Shown piece after piece: positions 31,501 through 46,500 of a stretch of 64,000 nucleotides of DNA (position 1 is its first letter; each line of letters opens with the position of its first letter). The stretch is taken from contig OU015528.1 in assembly GCA_907165065.1 (NCBI GenBank), forward strand, positions 20,970,015 through 21,034,014. Direction: 5' to 3'. The notes beneath the pieces were generated by a model. That model made no database searches and was not told the origin of the DNA. It worked only from the letters and a program-made list of their open reading frames with translations. Both the position numbers and the translations under genes were made by a program. Source of the stretch: Caprimulgus europaeus. Lineage: Eukaryota > Chordata > Aves > Caprimulgiformes > Caprimulgidae.

Positions 31501-34500
31501 TGGTGTTCCCCTCAGTACTTGAGGAACTGCAGGATTTTTATTGTATCACCTTCAAGAGAGGAAGATCCCGACTTGTCTCCTGCTCTGTTGGGACAGGTGT
31601 CCTGCAGGGCAGCAGGCATTTTGCCTTTTGCACAAAGTGAAGCTTGTGCTGCTTTGCGCCTGTGATTTAGAGGGAAGCACACACAAGTACTTTCTGGGTG
31701 ATTGTGTCTTTGGGTACAAGTAGGCTGGTTACTTGACATCAGACCTAACGTGTTCTGTGGTTTGAAGGAGCCCTTTTCTTTCTGGCAAGGCTTTAACTTG
31801 AAGGAAAAAAGTTTCATTTTCCCCTGCTGGTGATGTATTGTGAAAATATGGTATTCCTTGGAGAGGACTTCCTCTGTAGTAGACTTTTTATGACTATGCT
31901 CGTTATACATGTCAGGAAGATTAAATATTGCCTTCCTGTAGTCAGGATTACAGCGTTCTGCTGCCTAGTTTGCTACCTGTTATCAGGGGCGCTTTGGTGC
32001 AAGTGTGTTCTTGTTTTTGCTACAAAAGTAAGCAAGCTGGATAAGAAGCAGAAATTCTCAAAGTGCAGAGAAACACTAATATTCTTGCTATAAAACTCAT
32101 CTCCTACGTTTCTGATACACTTGTGGCACATGAATGATCATAGAAGAACTTAGAGGTTTACTTGCCATAATCCTCAGATTCCCAAGCTTGGTCTTTGTTG
32201 CTGTGCCATGTGATAGTCCTCCTGGTGACAAGAATCTATTTGTCCAGATTCAGTTCTACAGTGAAGGAAACATTGCCTTACTAAGAGGACACTGTGGAGG
32301 GTTTTTGCTGACCAGCCTCAGGCATTTCTTGTGCAACTGCTGTTACTGGTAACAGAATGAGAAATCTTTTCTTAAGCTTGCTTTTCACAAAGTGAAACTT
32401 GTGGTCATATCCATTTATCACAGTCTGAAATTATTTCTTTAGTTGTCTGTCTGTGCTAATTTAATATATTTAATTTTTAGGACACCTCTGCACCTCGCTT
32501 GTGCGAACGGCCATGTGGATGTCGTTACATATCTAGTTGAAAACAAGTGTAAGCTAAATCTTTTTGATAATGATAACAGATCGCCACTGATGAAGGTATG
32601 TGGAATATGTTTTGTTGTTGTAAGTGAGGCCTGTTGATTATGCACTGAATGATGTATCTTGCAGGATTCTTTCCATAGACCTGTGTAGAAACATGCATAT
32701 TGTGGTTGCCCTGGTATAGGCCTATGTTAGCTAATCTTTGAAAGTGCTCTTCTTTCCCACCGTTCAGCAGCTAGGCGAGTTGTGACGGAGTGAAATGTAT
32801 ATGTTGAAAGTCTTTCTTTTTTATGTGTTATTTCCAGGCAGTACAGTGCCAGCAAGAAGAATGTGTGGCCATTCTGCTAGAGCATGGTGCTGACCCAAAT
32901 CTGGCAGATGCTGATGGTAACACTGCCCTTCATCTGGCAGTTCAATCTCCTAATACAACTGTAGCGGGGCTGTTACTTGAGCATGATGCCAATATTGATG
33001 CTCAGAATAAGGTAATTTTTAAATATTTGTTAAGAAAGTTCTTTAAAAAAGTTGCATTAATATTTTTCTTGAACAGTTTTTTGATTTTTAACTCAATGTA
33101 TTCATCTATCCTTTAAGGAGGGATATACTCCGCTTATTCTTGCTGTCTCTGAACATCATGAAGAGGCAGTAGAGTTTCTCCTTAAGAAAGGAGCTGACGT
33201 GCATGCTCGAGATCAGTGTGAACGGTGAGGGGTTTGTTAAAACTCTACATGGATCTGTTTAATATTTTTTATGTTTGATTGATGAGAGGCATCGGAATGA
33301 GCTCTGAAAAAAAACAAGGAGCCACACAGAAGGAGCAATTTCTGTGTGGCCTGTGGAAGCATGTCTGCACTTGACTGCTGTCGTACCTAGGAGAATGCTT
33401 CCCATGTTGTGGATTGCAAGAAGGCATTGTCTGTGGTGGCCCTTCTGGCAGGAAACAGGCCATTAGCTCAGCAGTGTTGCCTCACTTTGAAAAACCATCT
33501 CCTGGGTAGCAGCATAGTTTATATGCTGCTACCCAGCAAGTTTTGTCTGTGTGGAAGCTTTGCCTGAAGATTACACATTTAATTATTTTGCCTTCCTCTC
33601 CCATTTATTTTTGCTCTTAATACTTAATGAAAACTGCTTTTTCTTTAAATTAATGTGGAAAATACTTTTCTTAAGAGCAAATAGGAATAAAAATAATTAC
33701 AGTGTTGATGTAAAACGATCTGTTTCATATCATATTTTGGATGTTTCAGAACCTCACTTATGACTGCTGCTTCTAGTGGGGAGCTTAATTTGATAAAAAT
33801 TCTTCTTCGATATGGTGCTGATGTTTCCCATAAAGACACTAATGGATGGACAGCTGAGGATTATGCTGTTATTCATGGACATTCTAGGTAAATTTTTAAC
33901 TTCATCGTTAGAATAAGTTGCCAGTTATCAGTGTGGCTTTTGAACATTTTTGATAGCAGCACCAAGATTTAATGGTGTATTGAGACCTGTCTTGAAGCTG
34001 TGCTCAGTGATGTCTTCTGATATGTATCATTCCTGTGTCTAGTGTTAATTTGGAAGTCAAGGAAAATTTCCACCTAGAGTTCTCCGTTAGATTTCAATTT
34101 CTGTTGCTACACTCACATTGGTGTAATATAAACTCTAAAAAGTGTCTGTAGCCCCTGGTTATCCAGAGGTGGAACTTGGCAAACTGAAATACATGTAAAC
34201 CCTCTCCCTAGACTAGCAGCATTGTCCTTACTGACTTCAACTGCAATGTCCAGAAACTACCAGCCTTTTGTTACAGAGGAGATCTAACTGATATCCCTTT
34301 TTAAAAAATCTTAAGCAGTTTTACTCCTTTTATGCATAGCTCTGTAACTGTGGGTGTTCCTTCTATAAGGTGGTTAAGTGTGCTTAAAAGCTAGGCCAAA
34401 AAAAATGTACTAATAGCAATAGTTAATAACTTCATAGGTATGAATATGCATCTATAGAATGGCTGTAGTGAATATTGAAGTATGTAATAGTCATGCAATA

Positions 34501-37500
34501 AGTTCTGTGTGTATTACCCTTAGCAAACAGATACAAGTATATGAATTAATGTGACTATGAATATGTGTAAGATGGATAATAAGTGGCTGTTAACTATTCC
34601 ATTAAATTGTATATGCAAGTATGTGGTTACTTTTACTAAATATATTTCCTCTCTTTCTCCATATAGCCTCAGTAAACAACTGTCGGAATACGCAGACTGG
34701 GAAAACACAGGAGAAGCTTCTGCAGGTGGTGCCCAAGGCATCATGGCACTTAGCACTCCTCACCGGGCAGGAGCTGCTGGCTTTACGTTGGGTGCACCTG
34801 CTGTGGACAGAGGAGGTAGGATCCTTAAGCCTGGGGGAGCTAATGAGGAAAATTACTATGGCCTTTTCTTTAGGTGGTTTGTATGGTTAACACTTACTGT
34901 GTTCAGCAGTGACTTCAGTGAAGGTGTCAGATGGGGTAGCACAAGAAGTTTTGTGAATGGGCTTATTTGTTGCTTCTTGTCAGGCTGTGAAGGCGGTTGT
35001 GATTTGCATGCGACATGTCCGCTTACAGGGTTGTTGCCTTCTGCCTGTCAAATTGCCCATCTATGTAGGTTTTCCTATAGAGAAAGGCGGGGAAGACACA
35101 AGAGTGGTTTTGGGTTTTTTGTACTTTGACCTATAGATATCTATTCAGATTGTGAAAATCCAGTTTAAAAAGCTGTAGGTTCATCCTGAGTAATTGTTCA
35201 TCTTTCTGTAGTTGGGAAGCAACAGATGAGTTAGCAGGAAGATAAATCTTGTTGATTTCCACTGAGTCTGTGTGTCTTTGTTTTGATGTTGATAGTTTCA
35301 CCTGCACTAAGCTCCTTTTAGTGAGCCATCTTATTTCTAAGCATCAATTACAATTGTTCCGTGTAGGTACTGTAGAGACATATTTAGGAAAAATTGTCTT
35401 GAAAAGTAACTTTGGTAGCAACAACAATGCAGTGTCTGTGTGTCCTGTCTTTTTGTGGACATAGTTTGATTTACAATTAAAATAATGCTTTTCTTCTGTG
35501 TTCAGTAATTTTATGAAATAAACTTCAAAAAATCTGTATTACCTTCTGATCCAATAATAAATTAAATTAGAAGAAATTATAATATATTATAAATTATAAA
35601 GAAAAATAATTAAATTGCCTTGTGATCAAAAAATTAACTCCTTCAGTGAGTTTTTAAAATCCAGTCTATGCTTATGAGCTCCCATAGCCCAGATGAATCT
35701 TAAAAAATTAGTATTTTAATATAAACAAAATTGTTTGTCTTATACTTTACATGTCAGGCCCTATAGTGGGAGGTCTAATTCTTTGTGGTTTTTTAAGGGT
35801 GTTATACCAGAACTATGTGGCAAATGGGCAGCAGACAGTGTTCAAACACAGTTCATTACTCCTTTTTTACAATATGTCAAGAAATATGAGCAAAACACAG
35901 GATATTTTTCTTCATTGACTTTTCCCAGATACAAGAATTTAATTTAGAGCCAAACTGTTCCTTTGACTTGTGAACATCTGCTTTGGGTTAGTCAAAGGTT
36001 TATAAAGTTTCTTGATAGATTGAAGGAAGGATTATTAGTATGTTTATTTTTATTATTATTGCTATTATTTTACCCCCGGAAAGGGCTTGGTGCAGGTAGT
36101 TCAATCATCAAAATGTTGCTTTCACCGAAACAGCAATCTCTGTTACTGCCACCTGTGCATGTAGATAATTCTTGTGGTACCATGTTGTAATAGCTGATAG
36201 GCCTAGGTTATTTTAAAATATGTGACTTGAAGAATAGTACTGTTAAGTGATCCAGAAACTCACATACCCTCAGGGAAATATGGGTTCTTGAATCAAATAA
36301 TTTGCTTCATTCCCTGAAAATTATATTACTAATGTAAGTCCCCAATATTATGGGAAATCTTTACTTCTTATCTTAATTTGAAGAAGCATAGTAAGTGTGA
36401 AGAGAATGTTAGTGGGTTAAGGACTTAGGAGGAGGAGGAATATGCTCTGTTCTCAATCTGTTTCTATTAAGCTTGTTTTTCTTCTGAGTAGTGTGAATGC
36501 TTTTCTCTTTGTGCTCAGTCTCTTAAAAGATGACCCCAGCATGGTGAGCGAGAGAGATTAGTAGCACATAGAAAACACTTATTGGTATTAATTCTGCAGT
36601 CTCTGACTTGCACCCACAAAGCACAGGTCCTGCATCATGAGAGTCCCTTTGATATGCTGCAGTAACAGGCTTCAAAACCTCTTTTAGAGGAGTAGCTGGG
36701 ATGATCTTGAGAGACCATGGAAACACCCACTTTGAAATTCTTTTCTTGCTCTTCTGTACTATTTTTTGGGATCTTCATTGTTGTCTGTATTCCTTCTGCT
36801 GCTTTTGTACTTGTTGAAGATTATTCAAAATATTCTTCTCTAATGACCAAGTCAACATAATATTTAAGCTTATTTAATATTTAATGCTTATTTGAATGTT
36901 TACTTTTTGTCACAACATGAACTTTTTCATTAATCACAGACAGGTTTGCAAAAACCTCCAAATGAATGGTTTCCAGCACTAGCATACTGAATGACAGACT
37001 TTTTAGATTTGAAGTTAGACTTTATTTGGCAAAAAAAAATTATACAGTGACAGCTTTTTTTAGCTACTGCACTGCATATTAGTGTATTGTTCCTCAGTTG
37101 TTTCTGTGAGTCCCTGCAGAAACTGTTGGGTTTTCACTATAGAATTCCTGGAAAAGAAATGAGTGCTTCAGTGTGATTTACATCTCTTGAGATTAGGAAA
37201 AGTTGTCCTGTATCACCTCTTAAGAAAACTGAGAAATAGGGAAGGGATGAGAAACCATCCTGAGGTCCTTTTTTTAACTCTTTAAGTGTGTGTTTTTAAT
37301 AGGATTCCTTTGGACACATCCATTTCATGCAAAATCAATATAAACAGGGCTCTCTTCTGCTCAGACAAATGTTGTGGCTTTGTCACAAAGAAATTTGGTG
37401 TTGGGTAGCTGCAATAACAGAGCCGCACCATTCACTGATGTAAAACATAAGATTCTACTAAGTAGAATGGGTAGAGCAGGTGAATAATGATTTGTATTGT

Positions 37501-40500
37501 GAAACTTCTGTTCCACAACACACAGATATGCATATGCACACAAACACAGATGCATGACACTCACACCAGTCAATGCACCCATTTTGGTCCAATTGTGGCT
37601 ATTCATTCTGACAGCTTGTCATGTCTGTGTTCTGGCTGGTGGCATAGCTTCTGTGTGTGAACAGTTCAGCATGGTCAAATCAATATAAGCAGGACTCTCT
37701 TATCTTCAGACTGAGGTAGGAGAGGCCTGTGTTGCATCAGGCGACAACTGACACGACTTCTAAGGTGAGCTGGTTTTTAGGCAACAAGTTTCTGGATTGC
37801 TTTTTTAGTGAGAGATAACAAACATGCTAAAACTGTAACTTGAGTTGAGTGAGTATAAATAACAATGGCTCAAAGATGCACGAAGGTGTGAGTCCTGACA
37901 GCCAAGATCTCCCTTAAAATTTCTGGATAGTGTATCTCCAAGGTTTAGTTGTTGGCACCTAAGGATTTTTGGGATGCTTAAAGGGAGGGATTCTAAGTGT
38001 GCTGTATGTATAGAGCACTCTACAAATATGAACAAATTGCATTTGCAGTCTGTGCTAGACAAGGACTAGTCAAGTTGAGGGAAATACAAAGTTGGCAGTA
38101 GAGTAAACTTCTGACCATCTGTTTCACTATTTCAAAATGTTGAAATATGGATATTTTACATGGAGCAAGTAAATTAGATAACACTGTTTGACACTGTCCC
38201 TTGAAAGTAGAGTTCTGTAGATTGTGATTGGTCTTGTTTCTAGCACTTATAACTGTAGAGTAGCTGATAGTCACAGTACATTCTTCCATTGCTATAGCCT
38301 TATTGATTTGCTGCTTATATTTTCCAAATTTCTGGGAATTAAAATTTATTCTGATGTCATTGTTTCGTCTGTCCTTTCCATGCCTTTTCCTACATGGATA
38401 TAGGAATGCAACAATCTCCTAACCAGACATCAAGAACAGGAAAATCAAGGAAAGGTATTCTATACAGTAGCATTTCAAATATGAAACATGTTATACGATA
38501 TACAAATATTAACACATCTATGATGTTTATTATCCTGGAGATCCCTATTTTAATGGTCTTGATTTTAAAAATTAGATTGAGAGCAGGCTTTGGGTGCTTT
38601 TTATTTGTTTACATGTTTTGCATGGGTCCTCTATTATTGAATTGAGTGCTTGCTTTGTGTCAGTAGTGATAGTAAATATATATATATATATATTTATTTT
38701 AAAAAAATATGTTCTTCTGTTACTCCAAAATGGAAGTGGACTTACATTAAAGTGGAAACAAGCAATCCCCAGAAGCTGCTTTTATAGATCCTATTTCTGG
38801 GGTAGGTTATCAAGGTCAGTCTGAAAGCTAGCTCATGAACTTTCTCTCTTGCCTTCTGAAGGACAGTGTGACCTGGTTTTGATCTTTGCTTAAAATTAGT
38901 TTAAAGTTTACATTTGTCCTGGTTTTGCTAGGATAGAGTTAATTTTCTTCTTAGTAATTAGAATAGCTGTGTTTTAGTTTCAGTGTAAGACTTATGAGAG
39001 GAATGTTGATAAAAGTACTAATGTTATTAGTTGCTGCTGGAGCAAAAGTAACTTACTCAGCTGGTTTGATTAATTATAACTATACTAACTGAAAATATAA
39101 CTGAAGTTACCTGTCAAGAGTTTATAATTGACAGCTCCACACTATCCACTCAGTTCCGAGAGACACATTTTTATTCAGCCTGGGAGGCTAGCGGGTAGAT
39201 CAGACTACTGGTACTGAGTTAACAGAAAACTGTAGTATGTAAAACTAATTAATTTTTTTAAATATTATATGTATGTAATAAGAAACATTAAAAGTCAGAG
39301 ACTGTGTTGGTATTTTTAAGTGTTTTAGCTTGTCTTGACACTGAAAGTTTCAGCCTCTACATTTTGTCTACATGACATGTCTACACTGAATATCTACACT
39401 GGTTTTCATGGTTTAAAAGCCCTGTTCAGGTCAGGAGATGTACTCATCAAAGTTCCCACATTTGTATCTGTCTTTAGGACAAATAAAATTTCCATGCTCA
39501 TTTGTGGACTGGTAGTAGAGGAGATTTCTTCAGGCATTATGTGCCTTTGTTTTCTTTTTCCTTTAATGACTTTATTAGTTATAAAGAACTTGAGGAAATA
39601 GCTACTGTGTGGAGATTATGTTTGTTTTTTCCCTTCTGTCTTGGGAATTGAAGAGCCCTTTTGTTTAATCATAATTGTTGATAGCTGAGAGGTTTTAGCA
39701 CTCTTCAGGCTGGATTCCTAGAGTCCAGATTTCTTTCATACGTCAGTGATGCACCAGAGTGCACGCTCATCGAGTTTGCAAATGGCCCCAGTTGGGGTGA
39801 TCAGTAGATATGCCTCAGGGCAGTGCTGCCATTCGGAGGGACCTTGACAAGCTGTGTACATGGACTGTCAGGCCTGTTTTCAGAAATTCAGCAAGGGAAA
39901 TGCCAAGTCCTGCATGTGGAAAGGAACAACCACTTGCTACAAAACATGCTGGGACTGTCTGCCTTGAGAGCTGCTTTGCTGAGAAGGCCCAGAGGGTCTT
40001 GGCAAAGAGTGAGCCCAGAATGAGCCAGCAGGGTGCCCTTGCAACTTAGACAGTCAGGAGTGTCCTGGGCTGTATTAAGAGCAGCAGAACCAAGAGATTG
40101 AGCAAAGTGATTGTCCACCCCTACTTGGCACTCACTGGATTGTGTCTACCTCGCTGGGTATGATTTTTAGCCCCCAGTACAAGAGAGGAGTGGTCTTTCA
40201 ACAGTGAGCAAGTTTAATGGAGGGCCATCAAGCTCACCGGGGGCAGGAGTACTTGCCCTTTGAGGAGAGGCTGAGGAAACTGGGCTTATTCAGCCTAGAG
40301 AAGAGGTGACTTTAAAGGGGGACTAGCAGAAGCTTCCAGTACATATCAGAAGACAAAGCCATGTGCTTCCCAGTGGTGCATGACAGGAGCTGTAAATAGA
40401 AACAAGAGAGTTTCTAGTTGGATGTGAGAAGCTTCACTATAATGAGGACAGTAAAACAGAGAGGTTGTACAGTCTCCCTACTTCGACATGTTCAAGACCA

Positions 40501-43500
40501 GACTGAATAAAGTCCTAAGCAACCTTATCTGACCTCATAGCTAAGCCTTCTTTGAGGAGGCAGTTAGCTAAGACTTCCTGAGGTCCCTTCTGACCTCATT
40601 TATCCTGTGATCCTACCTGCAAGTTGCCTTCATAGCCTTGATGAAAGCTTGGAGTGTAGTATCGAATGCTCTGGTTATGCCTCTTTTGTCTGTTGAATAC
40701 CCTTTTTGGTGCAGTACAGAGAACTGCTGGTGATTCTTCTACCTGGGGATAAGCTTGATGGTGCTTTTTGATTTTCTTTACCTTTTCAGAATAATCTATA
40801 ACTGAGTAGAATAGCAGATAGTGTAGTACATAGCATAATGTTACACAAAATAGTAAAATCTCTGCATGTGATGGGTACTCATGTGTGTAATATGAGTATT
40901 TCAGAGGTTTGTTTACCTACTGTATCACTAAACCACCACCATTTTGTTAACTGTTTACTAATGTAGCATATTCATGCTATGCTATTTGTTTTAGTTTAGA
41001 GATGTTTCTTAAACTTCTAGGTATAAGAGTCCAAAGGAGATATAATTCTGGTCTTTTTTTCTTTTTTGCTTTCCCTTTTTTTAAAAAAATTCAATATGGC
41101 TTGAAAAAGCAATTGTTTTGAAAATGCATTCAGTCATGCTGTCTTGTGTTGAATTGACTACCCAAAGTTTCACTCTGTTATGTCCTGTAGAGTTGTCCAT
41201 GTTAAATGTTTGTATGTACTGGTTAATTTTTAGCATGTCAAATCTAATTTCAACATGTTAATTAATGTTTGAACAGCAATGGACGACTCTTCCCAAGGAG
41301 ACTCAATAAGGTGAGACTTTAAAAATACCTAATCCTTACCTGAGGAGTGATTTGAGAGACTCTATACTGATTTTGCTTTGCTTTTTAAGAAGCTCTGAGA
41401 AAGAGGGGAGTGATGACAGTTGGCATACTTCTGAGGAAGAAGAACTTGATTTTACCCCCAAGGTATGGTGCGTTTACAGGAAAAATGTCCTGTAAAAATA
41501 AATTATTCAAAGGCAAGTTTTCTCTGGGATTGAAAGAAAATGCAGTTCCAGCCAATACTGTTTTCTCCTTAGAAGCAGTCTGTGGCCTGCCAGCTTTTCT
41601 TCTGCTGGGAGTTTTTCCTAAAAGACCCATACCTGTGTCAGAGCATGCAGTAGATTTGTGGTTTGGGGCAAAAGAGCAATAGGTGACAAGATAAACCACA
41701 TTGTTTTATTTGTTCTTGTTCATTTGAGTCATATTTGCAGACCCTAAAAGTTTATAAGTTGCTGTTATAACCTCTTCTATTCTTCTCCAAATGTTCTTAT
41801 TGTTTCCTGTAAATTTGGGATAGAATCCTAGCTGATAAAGAAAAAGAACTTTTATTTATCTAGATCTACTGAAATCCTTCATCACCTAGTTCTCCTTTCT
41901 TCCATGTCAGGTTCCTCAAGAGCACTCACTGGATGAATTACTCAAATGGGTCATCTTTTTTCTTCTATGAGATGGCATTCCATGCTTGCATGTAATCTCA
42001 CACTGCATGTTTTCCCTCTTTTTTGAATGCTTGGGTAGTCTTTTTGTCAGCAACAAGCTCTCGCACCTACTGTTTTTACTAATGTTCTGAAAAAGTATCG
42101 ACTTCTGCAGTGATGTCTGGAGCATCTGTTCTGTTGCGCTGGGATTCTGCAGTGATGAGGAAGCTGAGTGTGGTAGTTCAACCCGCTCTATAATGCTGGA
42201 GATGCAAGCATGTTTAGTTTTAACATGATTTCATTTTCTTGCACTGATTTAAATAGAAATTATGCTTTTTTCTGGCATAATATTGAAAGTTAGGGATATT
42301 TTGGGAAGTGTACTTGCAGGGACTAATTTATGCAGGGGGATCTTAAAGTTACTTTTGCTGTACACATTTGCAAGTAAGCATCCTGAAAATGCAATCTTAA
42401 ATATAGCTGAATTTTACTTCTGTGTTAAAACAAGAATTAATACTGAAACAAAAATATTAAACCAAGATTTTTTTCAAACTGTTATGCATGCAAACATAGT
42501 TTTGGAAACAGTTTGCAGAACAGTGCCTGCACAGTGTTTTGGGGTGAAGTACTTCACTGAATTTCATGTGAGGAGTGTTTGTGTAGTTAGAAGCATAGGA
42601 TGGAGCCAGCACCTGAGCACTGTCAAAAGGACAGCCTGATTATATTTACTGTTCAAGATTTGATGTGAACAAAAGGCTTGTTGTTGTTACTGTTTTGTTA
42701 AAAAAATAATAATTTTGCTTAAGTAAATTTTTATTTACAGAAGCTGCAGAAGCCAAACTTGACACTGTTAATGAATGCTTCCCAGAAGTTGAGAAAAAAC
42801 TGTAAGCTATCTGGAAAAGATTGCATGATATTCTGATACATAGTTGTAGACTTGCTAATTATTTTTTGTATCCTTTGTGTACGTATGTGTATATATATAT
42901 AAAAAAAAAAAAAGAAAAATAGCATTTTGAAAAGACAGTGCTTAGTAATTTGAGAATAAAATAAATCATATCATTAAAATGAAGATATTATTTCCCTCCT
43001 AAGCCTTTGTCCCTGGTCAAGTCCTTCCTCCATCCTGCCCATCCCTTACCTAGCTTCTCTCAGCCCAGATGACTTCTCTCCTGTGCATTAATCTGGTAAC
43101 ATGCCTATTGCTATTTATATAACTCCTTTTGTTCACATGCATTTTTCCTTTTCTTGTGCTTTCAGATGATGGTGATGCTTCTACAATTGAAAGTCATAAG
43201 TCACCAAAGAAAAGCCTGAAACAAAGAATGCCATCAGATGCAAACCTGAACAAAGGAGAATGTGGAGAATTGTTGAATCAAGATGGCTCAGATGTAAGCA
43301 ACCTGGAGGAAGAGGACTTGGAGGAGGAGGAGGAGGAAGAGGAGGAAGATGATGATGAAAATGACAATGGAGATGATGATGAAGATAATGAGGAGGAAGA
43401 GGAAGAAGAAGAGGAGGATGAAGATCTTACTCAAGATGAAAAGGAGGAGGAAGATCTGGAAGACGAAGAAACTCAGTCTAATGACATAGTGGAGGAGGAG

Positions 43501-46500
43501 CAGGGGGAGAAAATAGAATCAAAAGGAGAAAGGAATCAGAAATTGGAGTATTTTAGTAACACTAAGTATGAAGGGGAAGCTCAGTGTGGAACTGGAGATG
43601 TCTGTGATGGTGGTGATAACATAAGTAAAGAACTTGATGAAAAGGTGGAGGAATCTGTAAGTACTCCCGTGTCTTTTATAGATGGGTGTTATGAAAAGTT
43701 ACAAGAAAATATAACTGCCATGTCTCCAAAGATAATGAATAATGAAGTATCTTGTAAGTCAGTACCAAAGCAAGCTGTCTTTCAAAATCTAAATAATTTG
43801 CAAGATACACAGGAAAGCTGGAACAGGAAAAGCATGATTCAGGAGAAGTTTCATGGAAATGCTGACTCCTGTTTTGCAGAGTCTGAAATGACAGGCTGGG
43901 AAAAAGAGATGCCTCAGCCTCTTCCAGATAGTCGTGGTCTTAAGGAGAATAAGTCAAGCTTTGGTGATGGCTCTGAAAGTGGTAATAATTCTGGGTCAGC
44001 AATAAAAAACCCAAGACTTGAAAGTCAAAGACCGAACTCTGTCATTCTTGAACATTTGGATGATGAAGATACTGAAGAAGAGCAACATGAAGAAGTAGAT
44101 GATAAAGTCTGTGAAGCACTGAAACAAGAAAGTAAAAACTTGCGCTTAAATAGATGTGACGAAAATTTAAGTGTAGCATTTCACTCAAGCACCAAAGTAA
44201 GTACATAGGGGTGATTCAATCACAAGGGTATTTTCCAACAGTAGCATAAGGGAGAAACAAATGGTAAACTGGATTTCTGTTAATACTCATTTTTCACATA
44301 TATCCATCTTTTGATCCTTTTTTGATACTAAAAAATGTCTTACTCCTAGCCAAAGCAGTTTTTCAGATACAAGAATAATATTGGGCAGTATTTTCAATAA
44401 TTTTTTTCTATTGGTTACAGTGGTTTTGCAGGAAAAAGAATAGGCAGTAGACTTTTTCTGGAATCAATTAATTTTTTCTCATTTATACGTATAGATTTTA
44501 TCTGTGAAGATTTACTGCCATGTAGTAAAATTCATGGTGTGACGATTGAAAGTGAAGAAACAAAAAGAAGTTTGCCTAAGATTGAGAGCAGGAAGCTAGT
44601 GATTTTCCTTGGAGCAAAGTAGGGGAAAAGAAGGAATATGTTCCAGAATGTTGTAACTTAAATGAAGCTGGAGTTAGATTGACATGAGGAGGTGCTTTTC
44701 AGGAACTTTGCAGAACCAGGGGTGAGGCTTATGACGTTAGGCATTGCTGTTTACTCATAAATTCCCATGGAAAAACCAAAAGCCTTGCAAAACAAAGCTT
44801 AACAAAGTTTTCCTCTTGTCTTATACAAGAAAGGTATTTTTCAAGTTGTCAAAGGATGGCAAAAGTCCTTGTTTCTGCTCTTCCCAGCTGTTTTGGTCAA
44901 TCTCTTTTAGGAAGAATCACCTGAATGGGAAGAAGAGGAGGAGGAGCAGGAGAAGGAAGACACTGGTGAAGAGCTAGAAACTGCAGTTGTTGACGGTGGG
45001 AAAAATTCTATTTGCAATGATAGCCATCAGGTCCACAGTGCTTCAAAAGACAATGCTGGTGAGAGAAATGAGTTAGTAAATACTGATCCCAATTCTTCGT
45101 CTATGAATATTACTGAACAATGAATTAACTAAAATGGTGACTGACTTCCAAGACAGCAAATTTTTCCCTTACCTGTGAATCCTAGTGGGTATTGGGGGAG
45201 AAGGAAAGCAGATTTTGTTCCTTTTCATTCACTCTTGAAGAGCTGAAATTGTGGTGTTGGATTCCAGAAGATGCCAAAAGCAAGTGCCACTCTTGTTTTT
45301 GTTGCTGTGTTCTCCCTGAACTGATCTGAACAAGGAGGACTAGAGTGTCTTGGGTGTGACAATACTATTTCCCTTTCTGGCCCGTACTGTCAGATTGAAA
45401 AGCTGTGATTGCTCTTGGCTAAAGCCTGGGAAAGATTTGAGTCAAGCTGAGAGAAAGCTGTTCTGTTCCAGTGCTTCACCATGTCCAGTTTTAAAATGTA
45501 GAAGGTCTCTCCAGTGCCACACTTGTGTGTGCTTGAAAGGATTACCAGCTTGGTCAGAGTTGAGCACTTTGGTACATACCTCAGGAGCAGGAAGAGAAGG
45601 CACTGTTTCCATTTTCTGTCTCCAGAGAGTAGCTTGATGTGGTAGATGTTACCAGAGCACATGTAGCTGCTGACCAAATGCTACACAGGGTGCCTTGCAG
45701 AACCTACTGTATTCAAGTGTTGTGCCTATACATGCTCTTCTGTCTCTATGCATTTTACCATAAGCGTGTGTTTGGCATAGTGCAAGTAGTCAGAGTCCAG
45801 GCTGGAACCAGCATTTGCCCCCGTCTGGGGTGGGTGCCCTCACTGGTCCAGCTCCTTCCCCCTTCTTTATGTGCATGTCTCCACACAAGTGAATCCTCAG
45901 TCAGTTTTACCTAATTGAGTAGCTTAAAACAGAGAAATGAAGATCATCTAATCTGGCCAGGAATCCATGGAGACTGAGCCTTAGGTTCATTTCGTAGAGA
46001 TAGAAATGCCTTTTGTGTACATGGGGTGAGTGTTTGGGCTTTGAGCTTCTGTTTTTAAGTGGTAATTCTCAGGTGTCTAGCTTCTGGGAAGGTGCAGGGT
46101 AACCACTCTCCATCAAGGAGTATCTTTCCTGGTAGTACTTCAAAAGGAGCATGATGTCTTGGTGATTTTTAGTGATGTTAATGTGAGGTTGTTTTGGATA
46201 GTGTTTCTATGGTACCTCCTGGACAGTGGGAAGTGGTAGTAAACGCCAAATTCTGGAGCTGTAGGCTGGAGAGCAGGTGACTTAAAGCCTGTGTACCACT
46301 CCAGCGTGCTGGAGTCTCTACCTGAACGTTACCCAAACGTGGCTGTTGCTTGTAGCTGTGTCAGCTGTTATACATGGCCATCTTCTGCTGGAAAGAAGGC
46401 AAGAGGAGGTGATGATTTAAAGGAAATACCATGATGGGTCGAGGTGTGAAGAAACCCTTGAATAACATTTACTTCTTAATTTGTCCTCAACAATAGAACC

